A stretch of 64,000 bases of DNA from Oscillospiraceae bacterium (GTDB taxonomy: Bacteria; Bacillota; Clostridia; Oscillospirales; Oscillospiraceae): assembly GCA_009784725.1 (NCBI GenBank), contig WQXS01000003.1, forward strand, positions 62,001 through 126,000, written 5' to 3'. Below the pieces are notes generated by a model. That model saw only the letters and a program-made list of their open reading frames with translations, was not told the DNA's origin and did not search any database. The position numbers and the translations under genes were made by a program. Below are positions 48,671 to 58,562 of this stretch, in pieces; within the stretch, counting starts at the first letter, position 1; every line of letters starts with the position of its first letter.

Positions 48671-48932
48671 GCTTCATCCTCCGTTCAACTGTTGTAAATT
48701 ATATCAAAATAAGCGATATCTTTCAATATATACGGGATTGAAAATCTAAATTATTAAAACACTTTCTGTACCCTCCCTTGATCATGTCAAACGATGGACT
48801 CATAAAAAACACAAGCACATATGGGAAACGGTGTAGTTAGCTGAAGCCAGAGCTACCCAACCGCATATGTACCTGCTAAAGGTACATTATCATATATTAT
48901 TACTGATTTCAATACATTTCTATGGGAATCCA

Positions 48933-51197
48933 TCAGGACTGTTCGCTTAAATATGTCTGGACACGGTTTTGCATGATGCGGGCTGTGTCTTTTGCGGTTC
49001 GGGCTCCGGCGAAGTAGGCGGAGAGGTCTTCTTCCATATGTTTGCGCAGTTCATCGCTTACCCATCTTCCGAAAGGTTTGGCGGTTTCAATAATTGCCCG
49101 GAGCTCATTGGCTTCATTTTGCGTCATCGCATATATTGGTGATTGTGCATTTTCACTGTGCCATATTTCTAAACGCGGAATTTCCTTTCCGTCTTTCATT
49201 ACAGGTGTTAACGCATCTTCGAAAACTTCTTCAAGTTTATCAATACGTATCGGAAAATACCATTCCATTACATCTCTTGAAGGCAAAAGAATCTGCCTGA
49301 CAAATTTCCATGCATCATCTATATGCTTGGAGAATGAGTTTATTCCGATATGATATTCAAACCCGGGCTGTAAAATATGTATACCACCCTCGGAGGTTGG
49401 AAAACCTAATGCTGTTATTTCTCCAAGTGCTGCCGAAAGGGTTTGATAATCAGTTGGGTTTCCGATATTAGTAACCATTAATAATTGCTCTCTATTATTA
49501 ATTAAAGTATATTCATTCGGGATATAATCAATGGTAATCACATCGGTATCGGCGTTTGGATCAAAGTGCCGTTCCGGCAATCTGCTTGCGACTTCGAGTA
49601 TATGAATGAAATCATCGCTGTCCAAATATGCTTTTCCGCTATGTAAATCAATAAAATCATTTCCGGAGTTTTGAATCATCATAAATGCAAAGTTTTCTTT
49701 AGTCTGCCAAAAACCAAGTGGATAGGGCATATTTTCTATGCCTTTTGCCAGCTCCAAAAGCTCATTTGTATCCCAAAAAGATATATGCTTGACATCCTCT
49801 GTTTTTCCAATCATTGTTGTTATCAAAAAACTGTCAGTAACAGAGGTTAAAGAACCGTCCTCTCCTTCTAAAGCATTAAGAGCATTCGGGAAAAAATCAG
49901 ACCTGGATAACTCCGCATCAGCATCAATAAGTGTATATAAATCAACTAAAAATCCCCGGTCGGACAGAGCCGGTTCGGGATAAAATATTATGTCGGGACC
50001 GCCTCCGGTGATAAGCTCTGTCCGCAGACGCAAAAGAGCTGCATCGAGACTGATATTCCCGTAGTCGACATAATCATGAATTTCTATTCTATGCGTCTTG
50101 CTGTTTCGGTTAAACTCAATAACTTCCTGCTGTATACCACCGGATGAAATAAAAACACCGCCTATGGTAAGAGTGATTAACTCCGGCACAGTCTCACGGG
50201 GTACAGGGGTCAACACAGATAATACGGCATCGTACAGTCCGTCTTCATTCCGGCTGCAGGTCATTAAATAAATTCGGGAGCTTGACAAAAATCCAATCTT
50301 ATTATCCCAAAGATTCAAAAACCCGGTCTCTGTCCAGTCAAGAATAATTGCTTTCTCATCGGAATCAATTTTATGCCCAATCAGTTGCATATTATCACTT
50401 ATGTAAAAATCAAAAGGAGAATCGGCTCCGGCTGAAAACATGCGCATCATCTGCGGGATTCTTATCGGAATGCTGTCAAGCAAATCACCGGTATTTACAT
50501 TAATTTCACGAAGTTCATAATTATTTTCAATGTTAAGAAAAGCAACTACTCTGTCATCTTTTAGTTTGAATAAATCATGTGGTAAATATTGCACTCGTGA
50601 GGTTGCAAAAGAACCTGTTTTACTATCCAAAACGAAAATATACGGCTCAGAGTTGTAATAACCCGACATTACTATAGCACCATTATCGGTAAACACGCAT
50701 TGATTTATATGAAAGCTTTCTGTATTATCGGAAGTCAGCTCATTAAACTCCTGCCTGTAAAGCTCGACACCGCTTAAATCATGTTCGGTATATAATATGG
50801 TATTTGATATAACCCTTAGAATACTAATTTCATCATCGCCGGTTTTATTGACATATGTATTAAACGCTCCTCTTTCCAAAAGCACTTCAAATGAACTCTG
50901 TTCTTTACCGTTAGTATCGACACCGGTTACAACCAGATAAAATAAATTTGACGAATCTATCCTTATGTAACTGTAAAATATCTCATCGTTGTGAACCCAT
51001 GTTGAAATGATTTCGCTGTCAACGGTAAAGTGAAAATCCTCCGAATGAAAAATATAGTCATCAAAATGATGTGTTGATACACTTTCGGTGTTTGGTGCAC
51101 CGCTAACACTTTCTGTTTCATCATCACTTGAAGTAGTGCTGCAGGCAGAGAAAAGTAAAATTTGGGATACTAAAACTAATGCTAATATTCGTTTCAT
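48933..51197 (-). CDS. extracellular solute-binding lipoprotein
   Basis: Lipobox LLFSACS; C-terminal SBP-like region GGGPDIIFYPEP..., FVRQILLPSRDVMEWYFPIR. Confidence 0.8.
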   Translation of the reverse strand: MKRILALVLVSQILLFSACSTTSSDDETESVSGAPNTESVSTHHFDDYIFHSEDFHFTVDSEIISTWVHNDEIFYSYIRIDSSNLFYLVVTGVDTNGKEQSSFEVLLERGAFNTYVNKTGDDEISILRVISNTILYTEHDLSGVELYRQEFNELTSDNTESFHINQCVFTDNGAIVMSGYYNSEPYIFVLDSKTGSFATSRVQYLPHDLFKLKDDRVVAFLNIENNYELREINVNTGDLLDSIPIRIPQMMRMFSAGADSPFDFYISDNMQLIGHKIDSDEKAIILDWTETGFLNLWDNKIGFLSSSRIYLMTCSRNEDGLYDAVLSVLTPVPRETVPELITLTIGGVFISSGGIQQEVIEFNRNSKTHRIEIHDYVDYGNISLDAALLRLRTELITGGGPDIIFYPEPALSDRGFLVDLYTLIDADAELSRSDFFPNALNALEGEDGSLTSVTDSFLITTMIGKTEDVKHISFWDTNELLELAKGIENMPYPLGFWQTKENFAFMMIQNSGNDFIDLHSGKAYLDSDDFIHILEVASRLPERHFDPNADTDVITIDYIPNEYTLINNREQLLMVTNIGNPTDYQTLSAALGEITALGFPTSEGGIHILQPGFEYHIGINSFSKHIDDAWKFVRQILLPSRDVMEWYFPIRIDKLEEVFEDALTPVMKDGKEIPRLEIWHSENAQSPIYAMTQNEANELRAIIETAKPFGRWVSDELRKHMEEDLSAYFAGARTAKDTARIMQNRVQTYLSEQS

Positions 51198-51200
51198 AAC

Positions 51201-52319
51201 CTACCTCAATACATCGGCAATGTCTTTTGCTTTTGGAGGGCAGCCCGGTACACATTGGTCGAAGCCTTTTGTGCAGGTGCCGATTCCGAGACCCTTGCCG
51301 GTTTTGCCCTTAAAGCCTTGTCCGATGTGGATTTTCCCGTCAGCGTTATCTGAAATGCTTGAAGTACCCGAAAAGCCCGAAGTACCCGAACGCCCGCCAA
51401 CCCTGCCGCCGACTCTGTGCAAAGCATAAATCAAAGATGAATAACAAGCCGAGCAGGCTGCATCTTCATCGATTAAGCTGCGGTATCTTTCGGAAGAATA
51501 CATTTTTCCAATATCGACAACAGACTTATTTTCCGTATTTAACTCAACAATCTTTGTATCTGCGGTGTAGTATTGACCTACTCCGATTTTTTTCGCATAA
51601 CTCAAATATTCAATATCATCGGGATGATACCCGATCAGCTCGGCACAGAATGAATCCACCATAACAGGGTCACGTCCTGCTATTATTCTGTTTGACTCTA
51701 CGGGATTGCCGCCTTCTTCAAATGATAAATCCCCACAGATGCCGTCGACAACACAATAACCCGTTTTAATAAGAGCGTTGAGTACAGCAACGGGTTTGTG
51801 TATTCCGAGGGTATGGAACCTGCGCTTTTCACTATCGGGAATGCATCCTTTTTGATTTTTTAAGCAGCATGTAAGACGGGTCTGACAATGCGCCTTTAAC
51901 ACAGGGATATTTATCAAAAAGTCAGTCTTTAGAGCTTCATCACAAACTTTTATATCATATCCGAAGTGACGAAGAAGTGTACAGCTGTCGGATTTCAGGT
52001 CGATTAACGGAATATCGTATTTTTTCGAAAGTTCCCGATACCCGCAAAACTCAAAAGCGCGTATAGTGCTGTCGCCAACCCACGAGCTTTCTATAATTTT
52101 AATATTATTAACTCCGAAATCTTTGAGAAACATAACAACACCCTCGGTGACCTCCGGATGCGTGACAGCTCCGTTTGATGCCGGCCCCGGTACAACAAGA
52201 TTCGGCTTTAGTGCCACAGAAAAATCCGGTTTCATATATTCCCCGATATCGGACGCAGTGAGAGTATCGTATGTATTCTTGGTAATATCGCTGCCATATG
52301 TTATGAAAAGCATATTCAT
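51201..52319 (-). CDS. DUF362 domain protein
   Basis: VALKPNLVVPGPASNGAVTHPEVTEGVV..LINIPVLKAHCQTRLTCCLKNQKG; start set to ATG 52319. Confidence 0.85.
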   Translation of the reverse strand: MNMLFITYGSDITKNTYDTLTASDIGEYMKPDFSVALKPNLVVPGPASNGAVTHPEVTEGVVMFLKDFGVNNIKIIESSWVGDSTIRAFEFCGYRELSKKYDIPLIDLKSDSCTLLRHFGYDIKVCDEALKTDFLINIPVLKAHCQTRLTCCLKNQKGCIPDSEKRRFHTLGIHKPVAVLNALIKTGYCVVDGICGDLSFEEGGNPVESNRIIAGRDPVMVDSFCAELIGYHPDDIEYLSYAKKIGVGQYYTADTKIVELNTENKSVVDIGKMYSSERYRSLIDEDAACSACYSSLIYALHRVGGRVGGRSGTSGFSGTSSISDNADGKIHIGQGFKGKTGKGLGIGTCTKGFDQCVPGCPPKAKDIADVLR

Positions 52320-52388
52320 TTCCCCCTTGAAGAAATCAGCCCTGTAATGTATTATTGAAAAAAAACAAAACGGAAGGATATTGCTTAA

Positions 52389-53114
52389 ATGATAAATGTA
52401 ACGGTATGGAATGAGTTTCGCCATGAAAAAAGCGATGAAAACGTAAAAAGAATTTATCCCGACGGGATTCATAAATGCATTGCAGATTTTCTTGGAAAAG
52501 ATAAAGAAATAAACGTAAGAACTGCAACACTTGATGAACCGATGCACGGTCTGACCGATGAGGTTCTCGATAACACGGATGTAATAATTTGGTGGGGACA
52601 CGCTTTCCACCACGAGGTTTCGGATGAAATTGCGGCGAAGGTACATCAAAGGGTACTTCGGGGAATGGGTTTTATTGCACTCCATTCATGCCATGTTGCA
52701 AAGCCGTTTATTAAACTCATAGGAACAAGCGGAGCACTCCGGTGGAGAACAGATGACTTTGAACGTTTATGGGTAGTATCACCGTCGCACCCGATAGCCG
52801 AAGGTCTCGGTGACTATGTAGAGATTGAAGACGAGGAAATGTACGGCGAAGCTTACGACATACCGACACCGGACGAGCTTGTTTTTATAAGCTGGTTTCG
52901 AGGCGGTGAGGTTTTCCGCTCCGGCTGCTGCTGGAACAGAGGAAGAGGCAAGGTCTTCTACTTCCGCCCCGGTCATGAATCCAACCCAACATACCATGTG
53001 CCGGACATCCAAAAAATCATAACAAATGCAGTCAAATGGGCAGCCCCTAAACAAATAATCGAAAAACTCGACTGCCCCTTTATCGAAATCTCCCCCGAAG
53101 CAGCAAGGAAGTAG
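52389..53114 (+). CDS. ThuA-like (trehalose utilization) domain protein
   Basis: VTVWNEFRHEKSDENVKRIYPDGIHKCIADFL...DVIIWWGHAFHHEV...FYFRPGHESNPTYH. Confidence 0.88.
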   Translation: MINVTVWNEFRHEKSDENVKRIYPDGIHKCIADFLGKDKEINVRTATLDEPMHGLTDEVLDNTDVIIWWGHAFHHEVSDEIAAKVHQRVLRGMGFIALHSCHVAKPFIKLIGTSGALRWRTDDFERLWVVSPSHPIAEGLGDYVEIEDEEMYGEAYDIPTPDELVFISWFRGGEVFRSGCCWNRGRGKVFYFRPGHESNPTYHVPDIQKIITNAVKWAAPKQIIEKLDCPFIEISPEAARK

Positions 53115-53129
53115 ATTTTCAATTAAATC

Positions 53130-53254
53130 GGTGTGTTGCGGAGCTTATATATACATTTCTGAAAAGCGTACCCACGGATGGGGGAGCGCACGAGTATAAA
53201 CAGGACGTTTCTTCGAGTGAGAAAGAAATGTATATATAAGCTCCGTAACGCACC
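53130..53254. repeat. 125-bp inverted-repeat element (31-bp arms, 29/31)
   Basis: GGTGTGTTGCGGAGCTTATATATACATTTCT ... AGAAATGTATATATAAGCTCCGTAACGCACC; both mismatches are G-T (wobble-compatible). Confidence 0.9.
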
Positions 53255-53283
53255 ATCAACCTCAAGCTTCATACATAATTTTC

Positions 53284-53793
53284 TCAGTTCAGCCAAACTG
53301 CTGCGTACCAGTTTTGTTCGTCTGTTTCAGATCTTAGTGGTTTTAGCGGAAGTCCGAGTTTTGCGGCTGTTGAGAATACGTCGATGCCGACGCTGTGGAA
53401 CGAGGGGCGGGCTTTCATTACGTTTCTGCAAGGTTTGCCGGACCTTCCTGCGCAGTCTTCGCACAGGGCGCAGTCCGACATGGAAAACGAAAGAGCGTCA
53501 CCGTCCAGATATGCTTCATTCTCTATTGCGAGAGAAGCGTTCTGGGCGGCTTTTTTATTTCGGGAATGGACTATTAAAACGGTTTTATACATTACAAGAA
53601 GCTCTTTCATCTCTTTTAATGGCAAATAACCGGGACGGGACGGACAGGTGCAGCCTTTACCCCAGTCCTTGCAGCCGAACATGCATTTGAGTATTGTCCT
53701 GCCGTCGAAAACGATATTATCCGGTGTGATTGCAACAACGGTATCAGCTCCAAGCTCATATGCCATATCGGTATATTTTTTTATTTTATCCAT
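53284..53793 (-). CDS. DUF2284 metal-binding protein
   Basis: Cys-rich CMFGCKDWGKGCTCPSRPGYLP...CALCEDCAGRSGKPCRN. Confidence 0.82.
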   Translation of the reverse strand: MDKIKKYTDMAYELGADTVVAITPDNIVFDGRTILKCMFGCKDWGKGCTCPSRPGYLPLKEMKELLVMYKTVLIVHSRNKKAAQNASLAIENEAYLDGDALSFSMSDCALCEDCAGRSGKPCRNVMKARPSFHSVGIDVFSTAAKLGLPLKPLRSETDEQNWYAAVWLN

Positions 53794-53956
53794 TTAATAA
53801 TCATTCCTTTCGAAAGTTATTTGCGTTGCCGTACATTTTTGCAAATAAAACCATAATATTTTACGTTTTTTATGAAAAAGACACTCAAAAATCCGTTTTA
53901 TTGTACACCAAATATGCGAAACTTGAATTACCAAAACAAAAACGGAGGATAATAAA

Positions 53957-54229
53957 ATGAGATTTCTTACAATTCAGATTCTAATCGTTGCACTTGTCTG
54001 TGTATTCATCGCAGCAATTTCGAACCTCACGGAGCTCGGCACAGCCGGCTGGCTGATTGCAGCAACAACAGCATATGCGCTCTACCGCATTTACAGGCAG
54101 CTCAGCTATGACAAAAAATTCTCGGAGCGAAAAGAAAAATCCCGCTACAGCGACCTCGACGAGTCAGAGTTTTCAAGCCAGGTGCGTTACTTTCTGTTCG
54201 ACGATTCAACAAATCTTCAAGACGATTAA
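53957..54229 (+). CDS. small membrane protein, hypothetical
   Basis: ORF with AACGGAGGAT Shine-Dalgarno and TM segments. Confidence 0.6.
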   Translation: MRFLTIQILIVALVCVFIAAISNLTELGTAGWLIAATTAYALYRIYRQLSYDKKFSERKEKSRYSDLDESEFSSQVRYFLFDDSTNLQDD

Positions 54230-54365
54230 AAGCTAATATTAAGCTGCACCGATGAAAAAGATTAACTATAACAATTTTACCACATTGCCTTTCAAAAACC
54301 AATATTCTGTGTTATTATGCTATGCGGCAGAACATTAGCAAAAATAACAAACGGTGGTAGATTAA

Positions 54366-54944
54366 ATGGATAACGAACTGCGAAGCAGATATAATACCCT
54401 CAAAAGCAAGGTTGTTAAACGTGCCGATGACTTTGTCGCACTGATGGATTTTCTCGAAAATGAAACACACTGGCTCACCGCACCTGCGAGCACACGCTTT
54501 CATCTGTGCAGAGAAAACGGCCTGCTTGAACACTCGGTCAACGTCGCAGAAATAATGTTGAAGCTCAAGGATACTCTCTATCCTGTCATAGAGGATGAAT
54601 CCTGCGTTATTGTCGCATTGCTTCACGACCTCGGTAAAGCCGGGATGCCCGGAGAGCCGTTATATCTGAAAAACAAACCCACCGACAACCAGCGACGTGC
54701 CGGCTACGGACCGACATATCCATACAGCTATAACAGCAACCTTACTTATCTCAGTGTCCCTGTACGCAGCTTGCATCTGGCATTGCCGTATCTTCCTCTC
54801 AGCGAGGAAGAAACACAAGCAATCGTTTACCATGACGGCCAATATGTCGATGATAACCGCTCTGTTGCAAAAAACGAATGCCCGCTTACACTGCTGCTCC
54901 AATATGCAGACAACTGGTGCGGCTTCGTTGTCGAAGAGCGGTAG
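54366..54944 (+). CDS. HD-domain phosphohydrolase
   Basis: CRENGLLEHSVNVAEIMLKL...VIVALLHDLGKAG. Confidence 0.85.
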   Translation: MDNELRSRYNTLKSKVVKRADDFVALMDFLENETHWLTAPASTRFHLCRENGLLEHSVNVAEIMLKLKDTLYPVIEDESCVIVALLHDLGKAGMPGEPLYLKNKPTDNQRRAGYGPTYPYSYNSNLTYLSVPVRSLHLALPYLPLSEEETQAIVYHDGQYVDDNRSVAKNECPLTLLLQYADNWCGFVVEER

Positions 54945-55149
54945 AGTACACAAGACAGCATAAATCAAATGAAAAACTCAACAAAAAGCCCAACATAAAG
55001 CCTAAAAACCATAAAAATTACAAAAAACTTACATAAAATTTCAAATTTAATATATCTGTAATACTTTTTGCTAGGATGCTTAACATATACCTGTTACATT
55101 AACAATGCAGGGTCGCTAAACTTTTTTTATTTTTTATCCTCTAATCTTC

Positions 55150-55182
55150 ACAACAAAGGAAGCCATTGGCTTCCTTTGTTGT
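55150..55182 (+). terminator. perfect 16-bp hairpin, probable intrinsic terminator
   Basis: ACAACAAAGGAAGCCA-T-TGGCTTCCTTTGTTGT. Confidence 0.65.
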
Positions 55183-55264
55183 ATTTACTGCAGGCTATAC
55201 TTTTTACACGTTAAATGATATTATGTCTTTCACAAAACCACAGAGATGGAAGGTACTTTGCATA

Positions 55265-57232
55265 ATGGAATATCATGTTTCTAAAAAAGGAAGCAATCTT
55301 AATCCCGGAACCCGTGCAGAGCCGTTTCTTACAATAAACACAGCGGCAAAAGCAGCACAGCCCGGTGACATTATTACCGTACATAAAGGCGTCTACCGGG
55401 AGTGGGTAAAACCGTACAGAGCTGGAACGGCGGCTAAGCGTATTACATATCAGGCAGCAAAAGGTGAAAGCGTAACAATAACCGGAGCCGAGGTTGTCAC
55501 CGACTGGGTACGGGAAGGCAACATTTGGAAGACGGTAATAAAAAACGACTATTTTGGTGAATTTAATCCTTATCAGGAAGTTATATACGGCGACTGGTTA
55601 ATGGTCTACGACAGAGTATATCATCTTGGAGAGGTATACCTGAACGGACGTTCAATGTATGAAGCAACAGACATTAATAAAGTGAAAAAACCGGTTATAT
55701 CGAAAAGCTCTACAGAACCCGAATTTTCAAAATACACATGGTATTGCAGTATAGACGATTACAACACAACCATTTACGCAAACTTTCACAATGAAGACCC
55801 GACAACCGGGAATGTAGAAATCAATGTACGCCCGCATGTCTTTTTCCCGGCAAAACCCGGATATAGCTATATTACAGTAAGAGGGTTTACTCTTAAACAG
55901 GCAGCAACCCAGTGGGCTCCGCCGACAGCATTTCAGGAGGGGCTTATCGGACCGCATTGGAGTAAAGGCTGGATCATCGAAAACAATATAATAAGTGATT
56001 CAAAATGCAGCGGCATAAGCCTTGGAAAAGACGCAAGTACAGGGCATAATGAGTGGAACCATCTGAAATTTAAGCAAGGCACTCAAAGAGAACGCGAGGT
56101 TATTTTCCGTGCAGTCAACGGCAACTGGAGCCGTGATAATATCGGAAGTCATATAGTAAGAAGCAACGTAATCTATAACTGCGGGCAAACAGGCATTGTC
56201 GGGCATCTAGGATGTGCATTCAGCCGTATTGAAAGCAATCATATATATAACATCGTCCATAAAAGAGAGCTTGCAGGCGCCGAAACCGGCGGTATCAAGC
56301 TTCATGCCGCAATAGATACGGTCATTTCAAGAAATGTAATACACAATACCCACAGAGGTCTCTGGCTTGACTGGCAGGCGCAAGGAACACATGTAACGCG
56401 AAACTTGTTTTTCGACCATGACAGCACAGATATATTCATCGAAGTCAGTCACGGCCCCACAACCGTTGACCACAATATTTTTCTGTCACCGGTATCATTT
56501 CAAAATATTGCACAGGGCATTGCAATGGTGCACAACCTGTTTGCAGGGCAGATTGCTTTATCACAGGAACTCAATCGCTACACTCCTTATCATGTGCCGC
56601 ACAGCACAGCAGTTGCGGGTGTTATGATGTTCCCAGGCGGAGATGACAGGTTCTGTAATAATGTTTTCATACGTCCTGAAAACGATGATACCCCTGATAA
56701 GCCCGTGACACGTTCTTTTTTCGGAAACGAACCGCTCACCGAAACCGAAGGTTTTCTCGGTGCATTAACCTACACCGCATATCCCGTAGGCACGGCAGTG
56801 TACACCGGCTATCCAAGCTGTGATGATGAAAAAGCATGGGAAAACCCCGAAAGAGCAAAAAAAGGTTTGGAACAGGAAAAACTTCCCGTAGCAATGGAAG
56901 GAAATCTTTATCTGAATAGCGCCCTGCCGTACCAAAAGGAAAAAAATGCAGCAGTAAACAAGGGTACCGCAATTGCATTTAAAATCAACAGGGATAGCAG
57001 CAATGTAGTTTTCCACATCACAAACCCGGATATATTTAAGAAAGCTGCGGGAAAAATTATAGCAACCGATACACTCGGACACGGGTTTCAGGCAGAAATG
57101 CTTTTCGAAAATCCCGACGAAACCCCGTTTATATTCGACACGGACTTTTTCGGACGCCCGAGAAGCAAAAAACCCACTCCCGGCCCCTTCGAAGTTAAAA
57201 ACGTTGAGATAATCGAAATTTCTTTTGCGTGA
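55265..57232 (+). CDS. right-handed parallel beta-helix repeat protein
   Basis: YHVSKKGSNLNPGTRAEPFLTINTAAKAAQPGDIITVHKGVYREW; N/H/I turns; start set to ATG 55265 because the upstream ORF extension covers the hairpin. Confidence 0.87.
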   Translation: MEYHVSKKGSNLNPGTRAEPFLTINTAAKAAQPGDIITVHKGVYREWVKPYRAGTAAKRITYQAAKGESVTITGAEVVTDWVREGNIWKTVIKNDYFGEFNPYQEVIYGDWLMVYDRVYHLGEVYLNGRSMYEATDINKVKKPVISKSSTEPEFSKYTWYCSIDDYNTTIYANFHNEDPTTGNVEINVRPHVFFPAKPGYSYITVRGFTLKQAATQWAPPTAFQEGLIGPHWSKGWIIENNIISDSKCSGISLGKDASTGHNEWNHLKFKQGTQREREVIFRAVNGNWSRDNIGSHIVRSNVIYNCGQTGIVGHLGCAFSRIESNHIYNIVHKRELAGAETGGIKLHAAIDTVISRNVIHNTHRGLWLDWQAQGTHVTRNLFFDHDSTDIFIEVSHGPTTVDHNIFLSPVSFQNIAQGIAMVHNLFAGQIALSQELNRYTPYHVPHSTAVAGVMMFPGGDDRFCNNVFIRPENDDTPDKPVTRSFFGNEPLTETEGFLGALTYTAYPVGTAVYTGYPSCDDEKAWENPERAKKGLEQEKLPVAMEGNLYLNSALPYQKEKNAAVNKGTAIAFKINRDSSNVVFHITNPDIFKKAAGKIIATDTLGHGFQAEMLFENPDETPFIFDTDFFGRPRSKKPTPGPFEVKNVEIIEISFA

Positions 57233-57378
57233 TAAATGCTTATGATATAATTACTCCACCCAACACGGGCAGCAGCAAAGAGTGAGCAGGAAAATAAGTT
57301 AAAGCAAATTAACAAAAACAAATTAATAAAAGCAAATAAAAAGAAAAAATAGACAGAAACGAATAAAGGAGAACATTA

Positions 57379-58383
57379 ATGCAAAATAACTCTAAATTCA
57401 GAACGCCGCTGGTTACGCATATATATACTGCCGACCCGTCGGCTCACGTTTTTAACGGAAAAATATATATTTACCCCTCACATGACCTGGAAAACGAAGG
57501 CCTTGACGATGGTGAGGGTGATCACTTCCAAATGCAGGACTACCATGTTTTGTCGATGGATGATATCGGCGCTCCGTGCATGGACAATGGAGAAGCACTC
57601 CATATAAAAGACGTACCCTGGGCAAGCAAGCAAATGTGGGCTCCCGACGCTGCATATAAAAACGGGAAGTATTATTTCTATTTCCCCGCAAAAGACAAGG
57701 ACGGTATTTTCCGCATAGGAGCCGCAACAGGCGATAAACCCGAAGGCCCCTTTAAAGCCGAGCCCGATTATATAAAAGGCAGCTTCAGCATCGACCCCGC
57801 TGTTTTCGTCGATGATGACGGCAAAGCATACATGTATTTCGGCGGTCTTTGGGGCGGGCAGCTTGAAAAATGGCAGACAGGGGAGTTTACCGGGGGTGAC
57901 CCAAAAATGGTTCCCGGTTCGGACGGACCGCAAGGAAACGAAACAGCACTTGGGCCAATGGTTGCCGAAATGAATGAGGACATGCTCAGCTTCAAATCAA
58001 ACCCAAAAGAACTAAAAATCCTTGACGAAAACGGCAAACCGCTGATTGCAGACGATAAAAACAGATGGTATTTCGAAGGTCCCTGGCTTCATAAATTTAA
58101 AAATAAATACTATCTTTCATATTCAACCGGCCCGACACATTATCTTTGTTATGCCGAAAGTGACAGTCCGCAGGGACCCTTTACATATAAAGGCAGGCTG
58201 ATGGAGCCTGTCATAGGCTGGACAACACATCATTCCATAGTCGAGTTTAAAGGTAAGTGGTATCTGTTCTATCATGACAGCTCCATGTCCGGCGGAAAAA
58301 CACCGCTCCGCTGCGTCATGTACACAGAGCTTGAAATCAGCGATGACGGGACAATAACCAAAATAAATCCGTACGAAGAATAA
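57379..58383 (+). CDS. glycoside hydrolase family 43 (xylosidase/arabinosidase-like)
   Basis: ADPSAHVFNGKIYIYPSHD...MWAPDAAYKNGKYYFYFPA...GSFSIDPAVFVDDDGKAYMYFGG. Confidence 0.9.
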   Translation: MQNNSKFRTPLVTHIYTADPSAHVFNGKIYIYPSHDLENEGLDDGEGDHFQMQDYHVLSMDDIGAPCMDNGEALHIKDVPWASKQMWAPDAAYKNGKYYFYFPAKDKDGIFRIGAATGDKPEGPFKAEPDYIKGSFSIDPAVFVDDDGKAYMYFGGLWGGQLEKWQTGEFTGGDPKMVPGSDGPQGNETALGPMVAEMNEDMLSFKSNPKELKILDENGKPLIADDKNRWYFEGPWLHKFKNKYYLSYSTGPTHYLCYAESDSPQGPFTYKGRLMEPVIGWTTHHSIVEFKGKWYLFYHDSSMSGGKTPLRCVMYTELEISDDGTITKINPYEE

Positions 58384-58562
58384 AAGAAAGAATTGTTAAG
58401 AAAAATATAGAAAAAATATGGTTAAATTATCAAGAAAAACTTTATATAGCTTCACATTTATGCTACAATATCAAAGTTATAAAACACATAGGGGTTCATT
58501 TTTCTATGGAGTAACAGCCCACAGGCAGACATAACAATCATTTCGGCTAAAGGCAGGTATCT

